A DNA stretch of 64,000 nucleotides from Epinephelus fuscoguttatus (Eukaryota; Chordata; Actinopteri; Perciformes; Serranidae). The stretch spans positions 7,278,826 through 7,342,825 of the forward strand of contig NC_064770.1 in the NCBI RefSeq assembly GCF_011397635.1, read 5' to 3'. This document shows, one piece after another, positions 50,961 to 63,150 of this stretch. Below the pieces are notes generated by a model, which was not told where the DNA came from, ran no database searches, and saw nothing but the letters and a program-made list of their open reading frames with translations. The translations under genes were made by a program, and so were the position numbers. The stretch's first letter is position 1. Every line of letters begins with the position of its first letter.

Positions 50961-53900
50961 ATGGGCTGGATCCCCCTAATGCTGCTACTTCTTCAATGGA
51001 ATGCAAGAAGCTTAATTGCAAATGGTCAGGAGTTTAAAAAGTATATTGACAGTCTAGAAGAAAAAACAAATGTAATATGTGTGCAAGAGACATGGTTAAA
51101 ACCACAGCTAGATTTTATTATTAAAGGATACACTGCAGTTAGAAGAGACAGGACTGCTGGTAAAGGTGGAGGTGTTGTGACTTTTTTGCAGAATGGAATG
51201 AACTATAAGGTTATAAGTATAGGTACAAGTAATGAATCAATTAATACAAAGGTGTGGACTGAAAGAGGTATGGTAGATATTATAAATTATTACAACCCAT
51301 GTGGTAATTTGAACGTAGATATACTAAAAGATATAAGTGGATCAGTGCAGGATAATGTCATATTATGTGGGGATTTTAATTCTCATAATCCATTATGGGG
51401 CAGTAATAAAAATGATGGTAATGGATTAGTTATAGAAGAATTTATAAATGATCATGGTCTAGTGTGTCTTAATAATGGGGAAGGAACCAGGTATAATTGC
51501 ACACAAAATATTGAAACAGCACTTGACTTGACATTTGTATCCAGTGCAATTGCCGGAATAAGTACATGGAGGGTTATCAAACAAACTACAATAGGAAGTG
51601 ACCATTATCCTGTAATGACCAAAGTTGGCTCATTGATTAAATATAGTAGAAGAAAGAAGATCCCAAAATGGAAATTAGGAAATGCTGATTGGGATGCATT
51701 CAAAAGAATCAGTTCTGAAAGATTAAGGAAACTTTGTGAAGAGAATGAAACAGATGTTAACATATTGAATAGCAAGATAGTAAATGAAATAATTCAGGCT
51801 GCAGAGGAGACAATTCCCAAAAGCACGGGATCTACAAGAAATAAGAGTGTACCTTGGTGGAGTGACGATTGCAGCAAAGTCATAAAAGCCAGAAACAAGG
51901 CATTTAGAAAGCTTAAAAAACTTCACACACAAGAAAGTTTGGTACAATATAAAAGGGCCCAGGCGATGGTAAGGAAGGTAATAAAAACACAAAAACGCAC
52001 ATTTTGGAGGCAGTACTGCAGCACCATTGGGAACCAAGTGCAATTGACAGAGGTTTGGGGCATGATTAGGAAAATGGGGGGTGTAGGAGGATACAGTGAA
52101 CTTCCAGTATTGAGCAATGGGGAAATAGTGGCTGTGTCCAATTCAGAAAAAGCTGAACTTCTTGTGAAAACACTGAGGAAAGTCCACAGCTCAGACAATC
52201 TTTCATTGGAGGCCAGACAGGTTAGGAATAAAATCTTATTAGAGAACCCGGGAATCTTACAGAAAAGGATGATAACAGATGAAGCGTTAGATTTACCTTT
52301 CAACCTATTTGAACTCAGGAAAGCAATAAGTAGTGCACGGAAAACCACACCTGGGAAAGATGGAGTCTGTTATTCAATGTTACTGCACATGGATGACAGC
52401 ACACTAAATATAGTCTTGAAATTATTTAACAAAGTTTGGGAAAATGGCCAACTTCCTTTAGATTGGAAACAGGCAATAATAGTACCAATTTTAAAGCCAG
52501 GTAAGGACCCATCAGACCCATCAAGTTACAGACCCATTGCATTAACTTCACACTTATGTAAAATAATGGAAAGAATGATGATAGACAGACTGACATATTA
52601 TTTAGAACAAAATTCTATTTTATCTCCATTTCAGAGGGTTTTGCAGAGGTAGGGGTACAATGGACTCAATTTTATGCCTAGAATCAGATATCAGGAAGGC
52701 ACAAACAAACAATGAGGTAGTGGTAGCAGTCTTTTTCGATGTTGAAAAAGCATACGATATGCTCTGGAAGGAAGGACTTCTTATCAAACTAAAATCTTTG
52801 GGAATTGGTGGCAAAAGCTATAATTGGATTATGAATTTCTTGTTTGGTAGATCAATTCAGGTAAGGGTAGGTACAGAGTATTCTAGTGTATACACAGTTG
52901 AAAACGGAACCCCTCAAGGCAGCGCCTGTAGCCCGCTCTTATTCAATATTATGATCAATGACATCTTTGATCAAGTTGAGTGGAAAAGTGGAAAAATGGG
53001 CAAATGAGTGGGGATTCAAACTTTCAGTGTCAAAGACACAAGTAGTTTGCTTCTCAAAGCGTCGAAGAGTACCTGTCTCTTTAAAACTCTATGGACAACC
53101 TTTAGAGCAAGTAAAAGTAGTTCGATTTCTTGGATTGTGGTTTGATGAAAGACTTACATGGAGTGTTCATCTAGAAAAAATACAAAATAAATATAAAAAG
53201 GTGATTAATATGCTTCATTGTCTGGCAGGACAAGAATGGGGAGCAAGCAGGGCAGCCTTACAAAACATATACTGGGCGCTCATGAGATCTGTTCTGGATC
53301 ATGGCTGTATAGCTTAAATGTCAGCAGCAGAGACAAATTTAAGGAAGCTTGATATCTTACAGGCTCAAGCCCTTAGAGTATGTAGTGGAGCTTTTAAAAC
53401 ATCGCCAGTCTCAGCTATGCAGGTGGAAATGGGAGAAATGCCTCTAAGAATAAGACGAATAAAGTTAATGCTGACATACTGGGCTAACCTTCAGGGACAG
53501 CTTGATTCCCACCCAACCAAAAATGTTTTGATAGAGTGCTGGGAACACAGCAAATCAAACTTTGTAAGTTTTGGATGAGTTGGTGATGCAAAGGCTAGAA
53601 CCGCAGGATTGAGTCACTTAGAGTACAGTCCTTCTGTCCCAGTCTCTTCCATTCCTCCTTGGTTATTCCCTTTACCGAGTGTAGAATTGGCTATACAAAA
53701 GGAATTAAAGAATAAATTAATAAAACGTCCAGTGTGGAGCATAGTCCAACAATATTTAGATCAGCGCTATTCAAACTCAGTATTCATTTTCACAGATGGT
53801 TCCAAAGATCCCACTACAGGAAGTACAGGTGCAGCAGTATTTATTCCAGACCATAAAACATATATAAAGAAACGGTTATCAGATCATGTATCAGTCTACA

Positions 53901-54661
53901 CCACAGAACTCATTGGAATATTAATAGCCCTGCAATGGATTTTGGACAACAAAACACCAAACACAGTTATAGCATCTGACAGCATCTCAGCACTGACAAG
54001 CATAGGGTCTAGAAGGTCAGTCAGAAGAGACATCATTAATGAAATATTTCATATCATGTACAGAATGGAAACACAGAACATTACAACACACTTCATAAGG
54101 GTTCCTGCACATGTTGGGGTCGAGGGTAATGAACAGGTAGACATTCTTGCCAAACAAGCTCTTAGAATAAAACAAACAGATTTCCATGTTCCATTATGTA
54201 AAACAGAAGCCAAAACAGTCATCAATATATATGCACAGTCAGTATGGCAAGAACACTGGGATAATGCAGATACTGGAAGGCATTTACACAACATACAAAA
54301 ACAGGTCAGTGACAGGAGGACAGTCAGAATGAGACGTAGAGAGGAAAACATCATCACTCGTATGAGAATAGGTCATACAGGGCTCAATCACACACTCCAC
54401 AGAATAAGCGAACACCCAACAGGGAAATGCTCACACTGTAACTTATTAGAGAAAGTTGAACATGTACTCCTCAAGTGTACAAAATATACTTGCATGAGAA
54501 AGGACTTATTTCAGCATTTAACAAGGTCAAAGCATAAACATTTCTCAATGCAAGGTCTATTAGGGAAGGCAGCTGGGAAAATATACAATGCCATTATCAA
54601 ATTTCTGAATGACACTGAATTAGTTAGAAGAATTTCGTTTTTTTTTTTTTTCCTGCTCTAA
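50961..54661 (+). pseudogene. Nimb LINE ORF2: endonuclease, RT, RNase H, with RT active site deleted
   Basis: Blocks in order are: endonuclease/exonuclease/phosphatase fold (QWNARSL, CVQETWL, LCGDFNSHNPLWG, GSDHYPVMT); RT fingers (TTPGKDGVCYSMLLHMD, DPSSYRPIALTSHLCKIMER); RT palm (FFDVEKAYDMLWKEG, NGTPQGSACSPLLFN). RNase H follows (FIFTDGSKDPTTGSTGAAVF, TTELIGILIALQWI, VPAHVGVEGNEQVDILA), then a CCHC motif (CSHCNLLEKVEHVLLKC). Lesions are a frameshift near 52637, a deletion around 52975-52985 that joins DIFDQVE to a later KVEKWANEW-like part and removes the whole [YF]ADD box, and stops TAA 53315 and TGA 53576. It cannot reverse-transcribe. Confidence 0.9.
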
Positions 54662-54752
54662 TCTCCTGTTCCACACTCCAGTCCAGTAGGTGGCGGTAAT
54701 GCACCTTAAGCTGGTTTGCCAACCGCCATTAAACATCAAAGAAGAAGAAGAA
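54662..54752 (+). other. Nimb LINE 3' UTR and GAA tail
   Basis: The segment reads CAGTCCAGTAGGTGGCGGTA, then AAGCTGGTTTGCCAACCGCC and a short GAA repeat directly before the TSD. These are the sequences the LINE's own RT would recognise. Confidence 0.8.
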
Positions 54753-55045
54753 GTGATGCAGTGTGGTTTAGACAACCTGCGACATCCAGGACAGGAAGCT
54801 CGTATCGGAGGCGCTGTGATTTTTAAACTTTTAACTAATTTCGTCCACGTATTACCCATATCCCGTCGGTACACGTTTGAATCATTGCTTTTTGATCCAT
54901 ACCCTGTAACTGGATGAAGGATCTTAGCCATCGGACGAAGATTGTAGTGCTAACACGGAAGCACGAGCACATAGGCCCGGGCCTTTTAAAACCTGTTTCG
55001 TGCAGTTTTATGACTTAGGCTATTTATATACAGAACTCAGTCTTA

Positions 55046-56639
55046 ATGTTTGTGTGCATAGATTGCACAAGTCAGTACTCACAGATATGGGAGGACATCC
55101 AGAGGCTGAAAGAGTTTCGGAAAAAGAACAGGATGATCGAGGAATACATAGCCGTGGCTGCTGCCCAGTCAAAACAGATCTCCTTTCTCCGGTCATCCGG
55201 TCTTGCTGTGACGGCGGCCCGCTGACCCACCTCCTCGGTGTCAGTGATGGCCTCGGCTTTTGCAACCACCCTTCCCTGGCTGCCCTCGCTGTGTGCTGAT
55301 GCTGCGTCGGATCGTCCAGTGGGTGCAGCAGCTGAGACTGGTGGGCTCCCCTCCGAAGGACTGCTGGATGTAGGAACACCGGGCATTTTCAACACTGCTG
55401 CTGCCGCGGACCAAGACATCACAACGCCGCCGTCAGCTGGGCCAGAGGTCGGCTCAGGAAATGGGCCCATGGTCCCGGTGTACAGCTCCACTCCAAAGCT
55501 GTCTGAGCTGCCCTGGACAACAGTGGCGTCCCGTGGTCGAAAGGGAGATCCGGATGGGAGGCAAGTCCCACCTGTGGCTCTCTCCAACCGCTTCGCCATC
55601 CTGATGGAGGAGGCTCTGGCGCATCCTGGCGATGCACCTGCTGTTCCGGCTCTCGCGGCCCGTCATGCTGCCGTTCCGTCTCCTCCACCGGCTGCCAGCA
55701 ACACCGCTCCTCCTGCTGCTGCTGCTGCTGCTGCGTCTCCCTCACCTGTGTGTGGCCGGTGGCACCGCTCCATCTGCCGCTGTTGCGCCTCTCTCACCTG
55801 CCTCCTCTCCGCCTGTTGCTGTCGTTGCGACACCTGTTGTGGATGCTGACCGCGTGGCTACCCGGTCCGCTGGATCCACCGTGGGACGGCAAAACAAACA
55901 GCCGGGGAAGTCCTCCTCCCACCGCCGCAGGTTGCTGATTGAGGCAGTGAACAGATGCTCCAGCGGCCTGCGGTCCAGTGGCGTACAGCCCCCGGTGTCG
56001 GACCGCTCCACATCACCACAGCACCCGCCTGTCCAGCCTGCTTATCCTCAACGGGTGAATTCGCCCCGCTCTGCGACTGCTGAGAGGGCGCCGTCTCCTT
56101 CTGGTAGCACAAAGCCTTCATCTCCCTGTCCACTCTTTCCTCCCACCACACTGATAATTGGTGATTCAATAATTAGGAGTGTTCGGTTTTTTAATGCTAC
56201 CACTCTCTGTTTTCCGGGTGCCACTGTCCCCGGCATCCTAAAAAAACTCCAGAATATTCTGCCATCACTCCCGACCTCCATAAAACGGCTCAACATCCAT
56301 GTGGGCATTAATGACACTGCTCGCCAACAGTCTGAAGTGACCAAGGTCGATTTTATCCACCTTCTAAACTTTTTAAAACAATCTGGCAAATCCGTCTTCA
56401 TCTCCGGCCCCACTGCACCGCTCTCTCGCAGCGACGTCCTTTTCAGTAGAGTCCTCTCCCTTCATTACTGGCTTCTGTCCGCCTGCAGGGCCCATGATGT
56501 GACTTTTATTAACAATTTTAATCTTTTCTGGAATCGAAGGCCTCTGCTCAGCCACGACAGAATCCACCCAAATAAACTGGGCCATCAAATGCTGACTGTC
56601 AACATTCAACACGCTGTGCGTTTCGCCACATGGAACTGA
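55046..56639 (+). pseudogene. L2 LINE ORF1: SGNH-hydrolase (esterase) protein, frameshifted
   Basis: An ATG opens MFVCIDCTSQYSQIWEDI, a Cys pair followed by a helical, charged segment, ending at a TGA near 55222. A shifted frame (55238-55849) carries a Pro/Ala-rich stretch with LPWTTVASRGRKG and LSNRFAIL. A third frame holds the esterase: IIGDSIIRSV (GDS, nucleophile Ser), HVGINDTARQ (GxND) and DRIHPNKLGHQ (DxxH). All three catalytic blocks are present and the esterase part is uninterrupted over about 170 residues. Two frameshifts upstream kill the complete ORF1. The esterase role in retrotransposition is unclear, with lipid or acetyl-ester hydrolysis proposed for the family. Confidence 0.82.
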
Positions 56640-56739
56640 CTGTTTACATTTGACGTCACACAATCACTGACTTCCCCCTCCTCCTCTTTGATTTCATCAG
56701 AGCAAACGGTTTCTATCGCTAGCGCCCCCTACTGTCCTA

Positions 56740-59678
56740 TTGGCAGCTCCTCCATCACCCCAGGTCATCACCTCTGCTATTGTAGACTTGGATGTGGTTA
56801 ATTACTCTCAGGTCTGCAACACCTTGACCTCTGTTACACTTAATAAGTTTAACCATTCTGCATCATTCAAGAAGGCTGTCTCTACAGAGGAAAATATTAA
56901 TGACCAACAAACTCAGTCGATTAGTTGTTCTACCAATTTTAATGTTTTGAGCAATTCTTTACATGTCACTTCAGTTGGTAAATATACAAATGCAAATATT
57001 ACAGTCATAAACAAGCCAAGGGCTCCCCTGTTTCGAAGTAATTTTAGACCAAATGGTTCTGTTTTGAATAACCTTGTAAAGATCAGTACTCAGCCTCCTG
57101 TGAATTCACATCATGTCACTTTGAACATGGCCTTAATCAATGCTAGGTCACTGGCAAACAAGACCTTTGTGTTAAAGGAATTTTTCTCCTCCCGTCAGCT
57201 AGATATGATGTTTATTACAGAAAGCTGGGGTGTCCGTGTCCCTCTCCGAGTTTCTTCCTCCTGACTGTAATGTTTTCAGTTCCCCTCGGATTACAGGCAA
57301 GGGGGGGGGGGGTATGGAGCAGCGTGTGTGTACAAGTCCAGCTTCTACTGTAGACAAATTCCATCTGCCACCTACTCCAGTTTTGAGTTGCAGCTGACTG
57401 AATTGAACTCTTCTCCTCCCATGTTATTTGCAGTGGTTTATCGTCCACCTAAATATAGTACACACTTTCTGCAGGACTTTGAAAACTTCCTATCTAGTAT
57501 TTTGGTGACCTATGACAAATGATTCAACACATGAAAAGGGGCACACACTCGATCTGGTGTTATCCCATGGCCTGCCCGTTAGTATAAATGAGATTTGTGA
57601 CAGTGCCTGTATTTCTGATCATCTGCCTGTTCTTTTCTCTGCTAGTGTCCCCTGCTCTGGTGTTAGTGCTCGTCCTCCTACACGTCAGTTCCGTGTTGTT
57701 AATTCAGATACCTCACTTCAATTTTGCACAGTCTTTGATGCATCTGTGAATACAACGATTAATGAGTTTTGTGTTTTTAGTCCTGAGGATCTTGTAGCTT
57801 TCTTTGAATCTAAGTGCACTAGCATTTTGGATGCTATTGCTCCCTTTCAGAGCAAATGCTCCAAGGCTCCCTCTGAACCATGGATCAATGACTCTATCTG
57901 TGCTCTCAGGCGCTCCTGTAGGCGTGCTGAGAGAAAATGGAAGATAGACAAGCTACAGGTGTCATTTGATATTTTGCAAGACTGCTTACTAGAGTATCAG
58001 AATGCGGTGAAAGCTGCTAAAGCCAACTACTTGTCTCCAATAACATCAATAGGCCCAAGGTTTTATTTAATGTTCTAGATTCTCTTGTTAACCCTGGCAA
58101 TACTGACCCAATTATACCCACACCTACTCGTTGCAATGACTTCTTAAACTTTTTTGTGGAAAAAATTTCTACTTTGCGGTCAACTTCACCGGTTGCTGCT
58201 CTTGACCTCCCCCCAGCCCCCTCCGACCCACAAATTGTCCAGCAGACAGCATCCCCTCCAGCCTTTTCAAGAAGGTTTTTAACTCCACTGGTTCTTTTGT
58301 CTTAATATTGGTCCATGCTTGTTTTGTTTCAGGGTGTTTTCCAGCTCCGCTGAAGCGAGCTATAGTGCAGCCGCTTCTCAAAAAACCCAATCTTGACCCC
58401 TCTGTCCTCTCCAATTTTCGGCCTATTTCTAAATTGTCATTTCTATCAAAAGTGCTGGAGAAGGTAATGGCTAATCAGCTACTAGCTTATCTTGAGAAAA
58501 ATGACATTTTTGAGAAGTTTCAGTCTGGCTTCAGGCCCCGCCATGGCACTGAAACAGCCCTTCTAAGGGTTTTTAATGATATCATTTTAACTGTAGATTC
58601 AGGATATGCTGCTGTCTTGGTGACCTTAGATCTGACTGCAGCACTTGATACTGTTGATCACAGGACCCTGTTGTCGCGTCTACATCAGTATGTGGGGATC
58701 AGGGGGTTGGCCCTCATGCTGCTTCAGTCCTATTTGACTGACAGGACTTTCTCTGTAATGTTGGGTAAATTCTCCTCTAGCATGGCTCCTCTAACTTGTG
58801 GGGTGCCTCAGGGGTCTATTTTGGGACCGTTGTTGTTTACTTTGTATATGCTTCTTCTTGGGTCCATTTTTCGTAAGCATAATATATCATTTCATTGTTA
58901 TGAAGACGATGTACAGATCTATCTCCCTCTAAGAATGAACTGTGAGCACTCGCTGAATCCCTTATTAGCCTGTCTGACTGACATAAAGCTTTGGATGAGC
59001 AAAAGCCACTTTAATTTGAATGATACGAAAACTGAGGTTATTGTCTTTGGATATGCAGAATGTTCTACTCACTCTTTTCATAATTTGAACACCCTCACCA
59101 CAAATATCAGCGGGTCGATCAGAAGCCTTGGTGTGACTCTGGACACTGATCTAAATCTTAAATCTTCCAAGGATTTGGAGAGGGTCATTCATGCTTTCAT
59201 ATCATCAAGACTTGATTACTGTAATTCTCTTTATGTTGGTTTAGATCAGTGCTCCCTTCGTCGCCTGCAGCTAGTCCAAAATGCAGCGGCTCACCTCCTG
59301 ACTGGCACCAAGAAGTGGGACCATATTACACCTGTTCTGATGTCCTTACACTGGCTTTCTGTTCATTTTAGAATACATTTCAAAATTCTGTTGTTTGTTT
59401 TTAAAATCTTACATGGATTGGCCCCTCAGTATCTGGCGGAGCTGTTAAAAACTCACAATCCAGTCAGAGCCCTTAGGTCTTCAGGTGATCTGCTGCTTGA
59501 AGTGCCCAGATCAAGGCTTAAAACTAAAGGCGACCGAGCATTTTCAGTGGCTGCTCCCAAGCTCTGGAATAGCTTGCCATTGCATGTTAGACATGCAGAA
59601 TCTCTGGGAAGATTTAAATCATCGTTAAAAACTCACCTTTTCTCATTAGCTTTTGAACCCGTTGTGAGCCAGGCTTGA
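56740..59678 (+). pseudogene. L2 LINE ORF2: endonuclease/RT, multiply broken
   Basis: The endonuclease begins NMALINARSLANKTFVLKE and MFITESWG, then shifts frame near 57225-57320 around a G run. At 57520 an internal deletion joins LVTYDK to DSTHEKGHTLDLVL and removes the GDFN block. A further shift near 58060 follows GPRFYL. The RT frame (58308-59678) is long: LLKKPNLDPSVLSNFRPIS, FQSGFRPRHGTETALL, VTLDLTAALDTVDH, GVPQGSILGPLLFTLYM. The active site reads CYEDDVQIY, with Glu where Ala of YADD is expected. The C-terminal part is normal ([25 protein letters not shown]). Confidence 0.85.
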
Positions 59679-59791
59679 CTCTGTACAATATACATATGCT
59701 CTGTCTCAGGTTTTTTTTTTTTTTATGTGTAATAGACCTACACACTAATCGGAAATAGACGGCGGGTAACGTGACTTCCAGTCACTAGTAA

Positions 59792-62260
59792 ATGAAGATG
59801 AATACCGGCAGAGTCTACTCGACAAACTTAGAAGTTCTACCTAAGTTTTCTTTTTCAGATGTCATAAAAAGCGTGGAGGCACATTCAAGCACAAAAGGCA
59901 ACAAGTTTAACAAGGGTTACAAATTTTTCTACGAGGAATTTGTCCACAGTTATCAAGGTAAGTAGAGAGATATCGTTTGAACTGTTAGCTACAATGACAA
60001 ATCATTAGCGCATCTACTGTAAGACATAGTTTATGTAAAGTATAAAGTATAAGAGGATATAGTCGACCATACTAAAGCATCATCCTCTGTTTTGAGTGAA
60101 GCAATATGGTATCAGATTGTTGTGTTGATGGTTGTCAAAGTGAACGTCTTCTACGTAGCGACAATATTAGCCGAATGCTAATGTAGCTAACATTTTTCCC
60201 TTACGTGTGTGTTTGTGTGTGATCATAGTATCAAATGTACTAGATGGGCAGGTTTTTGTGAGGGCTAGATGCTTCAAATCCATGAAGAAGAACAAGGAGC
60301 CTCACAAACTAGAGGTTTGGCCATAGAGAGTGCCAGTTGCCAGTTGGCATAAGCTCCAGGTTCTTATTGCTTCCTACTGTTCTTGCTGCCGTTGCAGTAC
60401 TTCTGTGCACTTGCTGCAGTTGCAGCTCTTTCTATGGAGTTCTTACACAGCTAGAAGTGTGGAAAAGTTCACACACACTCTTGTTTGTTTGTGTGGCCTT
60501 GCTAGCCCCCAGGAGTGCTGCATTTTATGTTATTTGATTAGAGGGGGACAAAATATATTTTCCAGCAAAAGTCACAGCCTTGACTTAGCTCTTTTTCTCT
60601 CTTTATATAATTATTACTATTATATTATTATAATTTTTAATTATAATAATATTTTTATAATTATTATTCCACTGACAGTGGAAGTTTGATGGCTTATTCC
60701 TGCAGCCGTGTAGCTGGTAAAGGCTTCTGCAACCACGTAGTAGCCCTCCTTTACCAGACTGCACACTATTCGCAGCTCAGTTTGCCGACTGTCCCGCCAC
60801 CCCTGGCCTGCACAAGTGATTTACAACGCTGGCATAGACCGAGAACACAGGTGGGTGTAAGTTAAGTGAAATCAAGAGTAGAATATTTTCATTTAGAGCG
60901 TTATTTTCACGATCATGTTGTGTATTTACTTTGTTTTCACATTATTTAAGGACAGGTGTTTAAGTACTGATCCACACACACACAGTCATAGCACATCCTG
61001 CAAAAGTGATCACATTTTATTCTAAATTTTAAGGGAATCCATCCTGAACCTATGAATGATGTGGTGGTGCAAAAACCAGCGACGGTGGGCAAGAGTGGTC
61101 TTAGCTCCACATTGTACCAGGCATATTCAGGTGATAATTTATATATATATTTTTATTTATTTCATTTTAATGTTGCTTTGAAACTATGATGCTGATTTCA
61201 ATGGTTATGACTTACTATTTGTCAGCCCCCTAATGAAATGTTATATGGCAGTATTTCAGTGCCACAAAACTTTCATAGAACAATTATTATGTTAGAAATA
61301 GCTTCTATTACAAAGCCATTAAACAGGAGCAGAAAGAGAGTTGTTATTAGAGTACATATAAGTTTAAAGCAGCAGTTGATTAGACAGGCTGCAAATTTCA
61401 GTACTTGCCAACAGTAGCACTTGCCTAACTCTCCCTTTTTTTCTTCTTTAGGACCATTTCCTGACCCTGACATGATGGCATCTGGAGCCAAGCTACGCCA
61501 CTTGGCTCCTGAATTCCCAGGTCTTCCTTTTATGCAACATACTTTTTCCAAGTTGCACTTTGTTCCAGCATTGCATCAGCTCATGCACCTCCAGTCACTC
61601 CAAGTGTCACCACAAATGGCCAGTGAAATTGAGAAGGGAACCAGGCAGCAGTCAAAATGTCCTGCATGGGCACAGTTACGTCAACCATGGTTAACTGCCA
61701 GTCGCTTTCAAGAGGCCTGCTCTTCCTGGGAGGGAAGTGTGGACCCAGAGTCTGCAGCCAAGGCCCTCGCTGTCCAAATGATAAGAGGCTCCAAAAAGCA
61801 AACTGCTGCAATGAAGCGGGGTCTCCTAATGGAGTCAGAGGTCCTGGCAAGTTATGCTGAAGTAATGCGAGTTAATGTGCTCCCTGCTGGATTTGTCATT
61901 CACCCAGAAGCACCACATCTCAGGGCAAGTCCAGATGGTAGGGTGTATGATCCTTCAGAGTCACCACCATTTGGACTTGTTGAAGTGAAGAGCACCACTA
62001 AACACGATGCTTCGCAGGTTGCTCACCTTAAGAGGGAAAATGGCTCTGTCAGCGTGAGGCGTTCACACCGTTACTACTGGCAGGTTCAGGGACAGTTAGC
62101 AGTAACCAGCCTAGAGTGGTGTGACTTTGTCACAGACACACAGATAAGTTTGTCTGTTGAAAGAATTTGGCGAGATGATTCATTCATAATCAAAATGAAG
62201 GACAAATTAGACCTTTTCTACTACAACACATACATGAATGTTTACTTGGAATCACACTGA
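59792..62260 (+). CDS. Transposon-borne SWIM + YqaJ-type nuclease, five exons
   Basis: Exons are 59792-59957, 60229-60314, 60679-60850, 61034-61130 and 61452-62260. Junctions 1-2, 3-4 and 4-5 keep frame with consensus GT-AG sites. Junction 2-3 does not, so an extra exon, another donor or a lesion lies in 60310-60680. Exon 1 starts MKMNTGRVYSTNLEVLPK. Exon 3 has a SWIM-like finger, SCSRVAGKGFCNHVVALLYQ, in which the second expected Cys is Arg. Exon 5 (268 residues) is a YqaJ/lambda-exonuclease fold: WLTASRF, LRASPDGRV (Asp), GLVEVKSTTK (ExK) and YWQVQGQLAV (QxQ). It would cut DNA in a Mg-dependent way. An AATAAA lies at 62533-62538. Confidence 0.75.
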
Positions 62261-62532
62261 ACTGTTTAGGACTCTCAATAGATGTCTGATGTAATTTACT
62301 GTGAATAATTTTAATTAATCTTTTGTTTTTACTCATTTTATATTTTACATATTAACTAATTAATTAGTTGATTTTCATTTTTGCACAGTATAAAATCAAA
62401 ATGTTTATGTTTATCGAATCAGTTCATGTTCATCTACCTGTCTACAGCATAACACCTTGCTCATGGCACACAAGGCCCAAAATGATGATGCTCCCACTTA
62501 CCTACTGACTGTGAAATGTGGTGAATTGATTC

Positions 62533-62538
62533 AATAAA
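62533..62538 (+). promoter_or_regulatory. Poly(A) signal of the YqaJ gene
   Basis: AATAAA lies about 270 nt after the YqaJ stop codon, in the region between the two convergent transposon genes. Confidence 0.55.
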
Positions 62539-62660
62539 TCAGTTGTTTAATCAGTTGTTGTTGGTTCATTTCGAGGAAAGTAAAGGATTCAAAGTAAGTT
62601 GACCATTATAATTTATTATGAGGTAACATTACTGACATGCATAACAGTACTGATCTGGAC

Positions 62661-63150
62661 ACCAATTAATTTATTGACAAAGCATCTTATCGGAAGGTAA
62701 AATTTCACACATTCTGATGAAATAATTACAGGTTACTTTGTGTTAGATTTCATTTCTGTTACGCTGAACCACAACATTTATATATAAAAATATACAACAT
62801 GTACATCTTTGAAAAAAAAATGCTCAAAACTACTTAGTCAGTATGTTCACATTCAAATTTATCATTTGCTGTTGATCCTGTCAGCAACCTATTCACCAAT
62901 TAATTTATTGACAAATCATCTCATCTGAAGGTTTATTTTCACACATTCTGATTAAATAATTACAGGTAAATACATTTATATTACATTAAGTGTTACTTTC
63001 TGTTGGATTATTGCTAATATCTGTTACACCGAACCACAACATTTATATATAAAAATATACAACATGTACATCTTTGAAAAAATGCTCATAACTATATTCA
63101 AATGTATAATTTTTGTTGGTTGCTGGGGCTGTTGATCCTCTCAGCAACTT
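62661..63150. repeat. Imperfect tandem duplication (about 235-260 bp unit) between the convergent genes
   Basis: ACCAATTAATTTATTGACAA, CATTTATATATAAAAATATA, ACATGTACATCTTTG and GTTGATCCTxTCAGCAAC occur twice in the same order at offsets of 234-260 bp. The second copy overlaps the last codons of the transposase frame. Confidence 0.9.

Larger units (their letters stand above)
49804..54752 (+). mobile_element. Nimb/I-clade LINE, near full length, 13-bp TSD
   Basis: GTGATGCAGTGTG stands directly before (49791-49803) and after (54753-54765) the element. It has a short 5' UTR, ORF1 with zinc knuckles, ORF2 with endonuclease, RT and RNase H, and a 3' UTR with GTAGGTGGCGGTAATGCACC and a GAA-repeat tail. 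The RNase H domain and CCHC ORF1 place it in the I/Nimb group. The perfect TSD suggests the insertion is young, yet ORF2 is broken. Confidence 0.93.
55030..59735 (+). mobile_element. L2-clade LINE with esterase ORF1, near full length
   Basis: This two-ORF LINE has an ORF1 with coiled-coil, Pro/Ser/Ala-rich and SGNH-esterase parts and an ORF2 with endonuclease and RT. The 3' end is a T-run near 59715. ORF1 esterases occur in CR1/L2-type elements such as zebrafish L2. The 5' boundary could not be fixed. It may begin between 54766 and 55030. It is distinct from the L2 copy at 2.9-5.5 kb. Confidence 0.85.

Noticed and set aside
55072..56413. Several minus-strand frames of 70-175 codons
   Set aside because: They are antisense shadows of the GC-rich LINE ORF1, which has recognisable esterase motifs on the plus strand.
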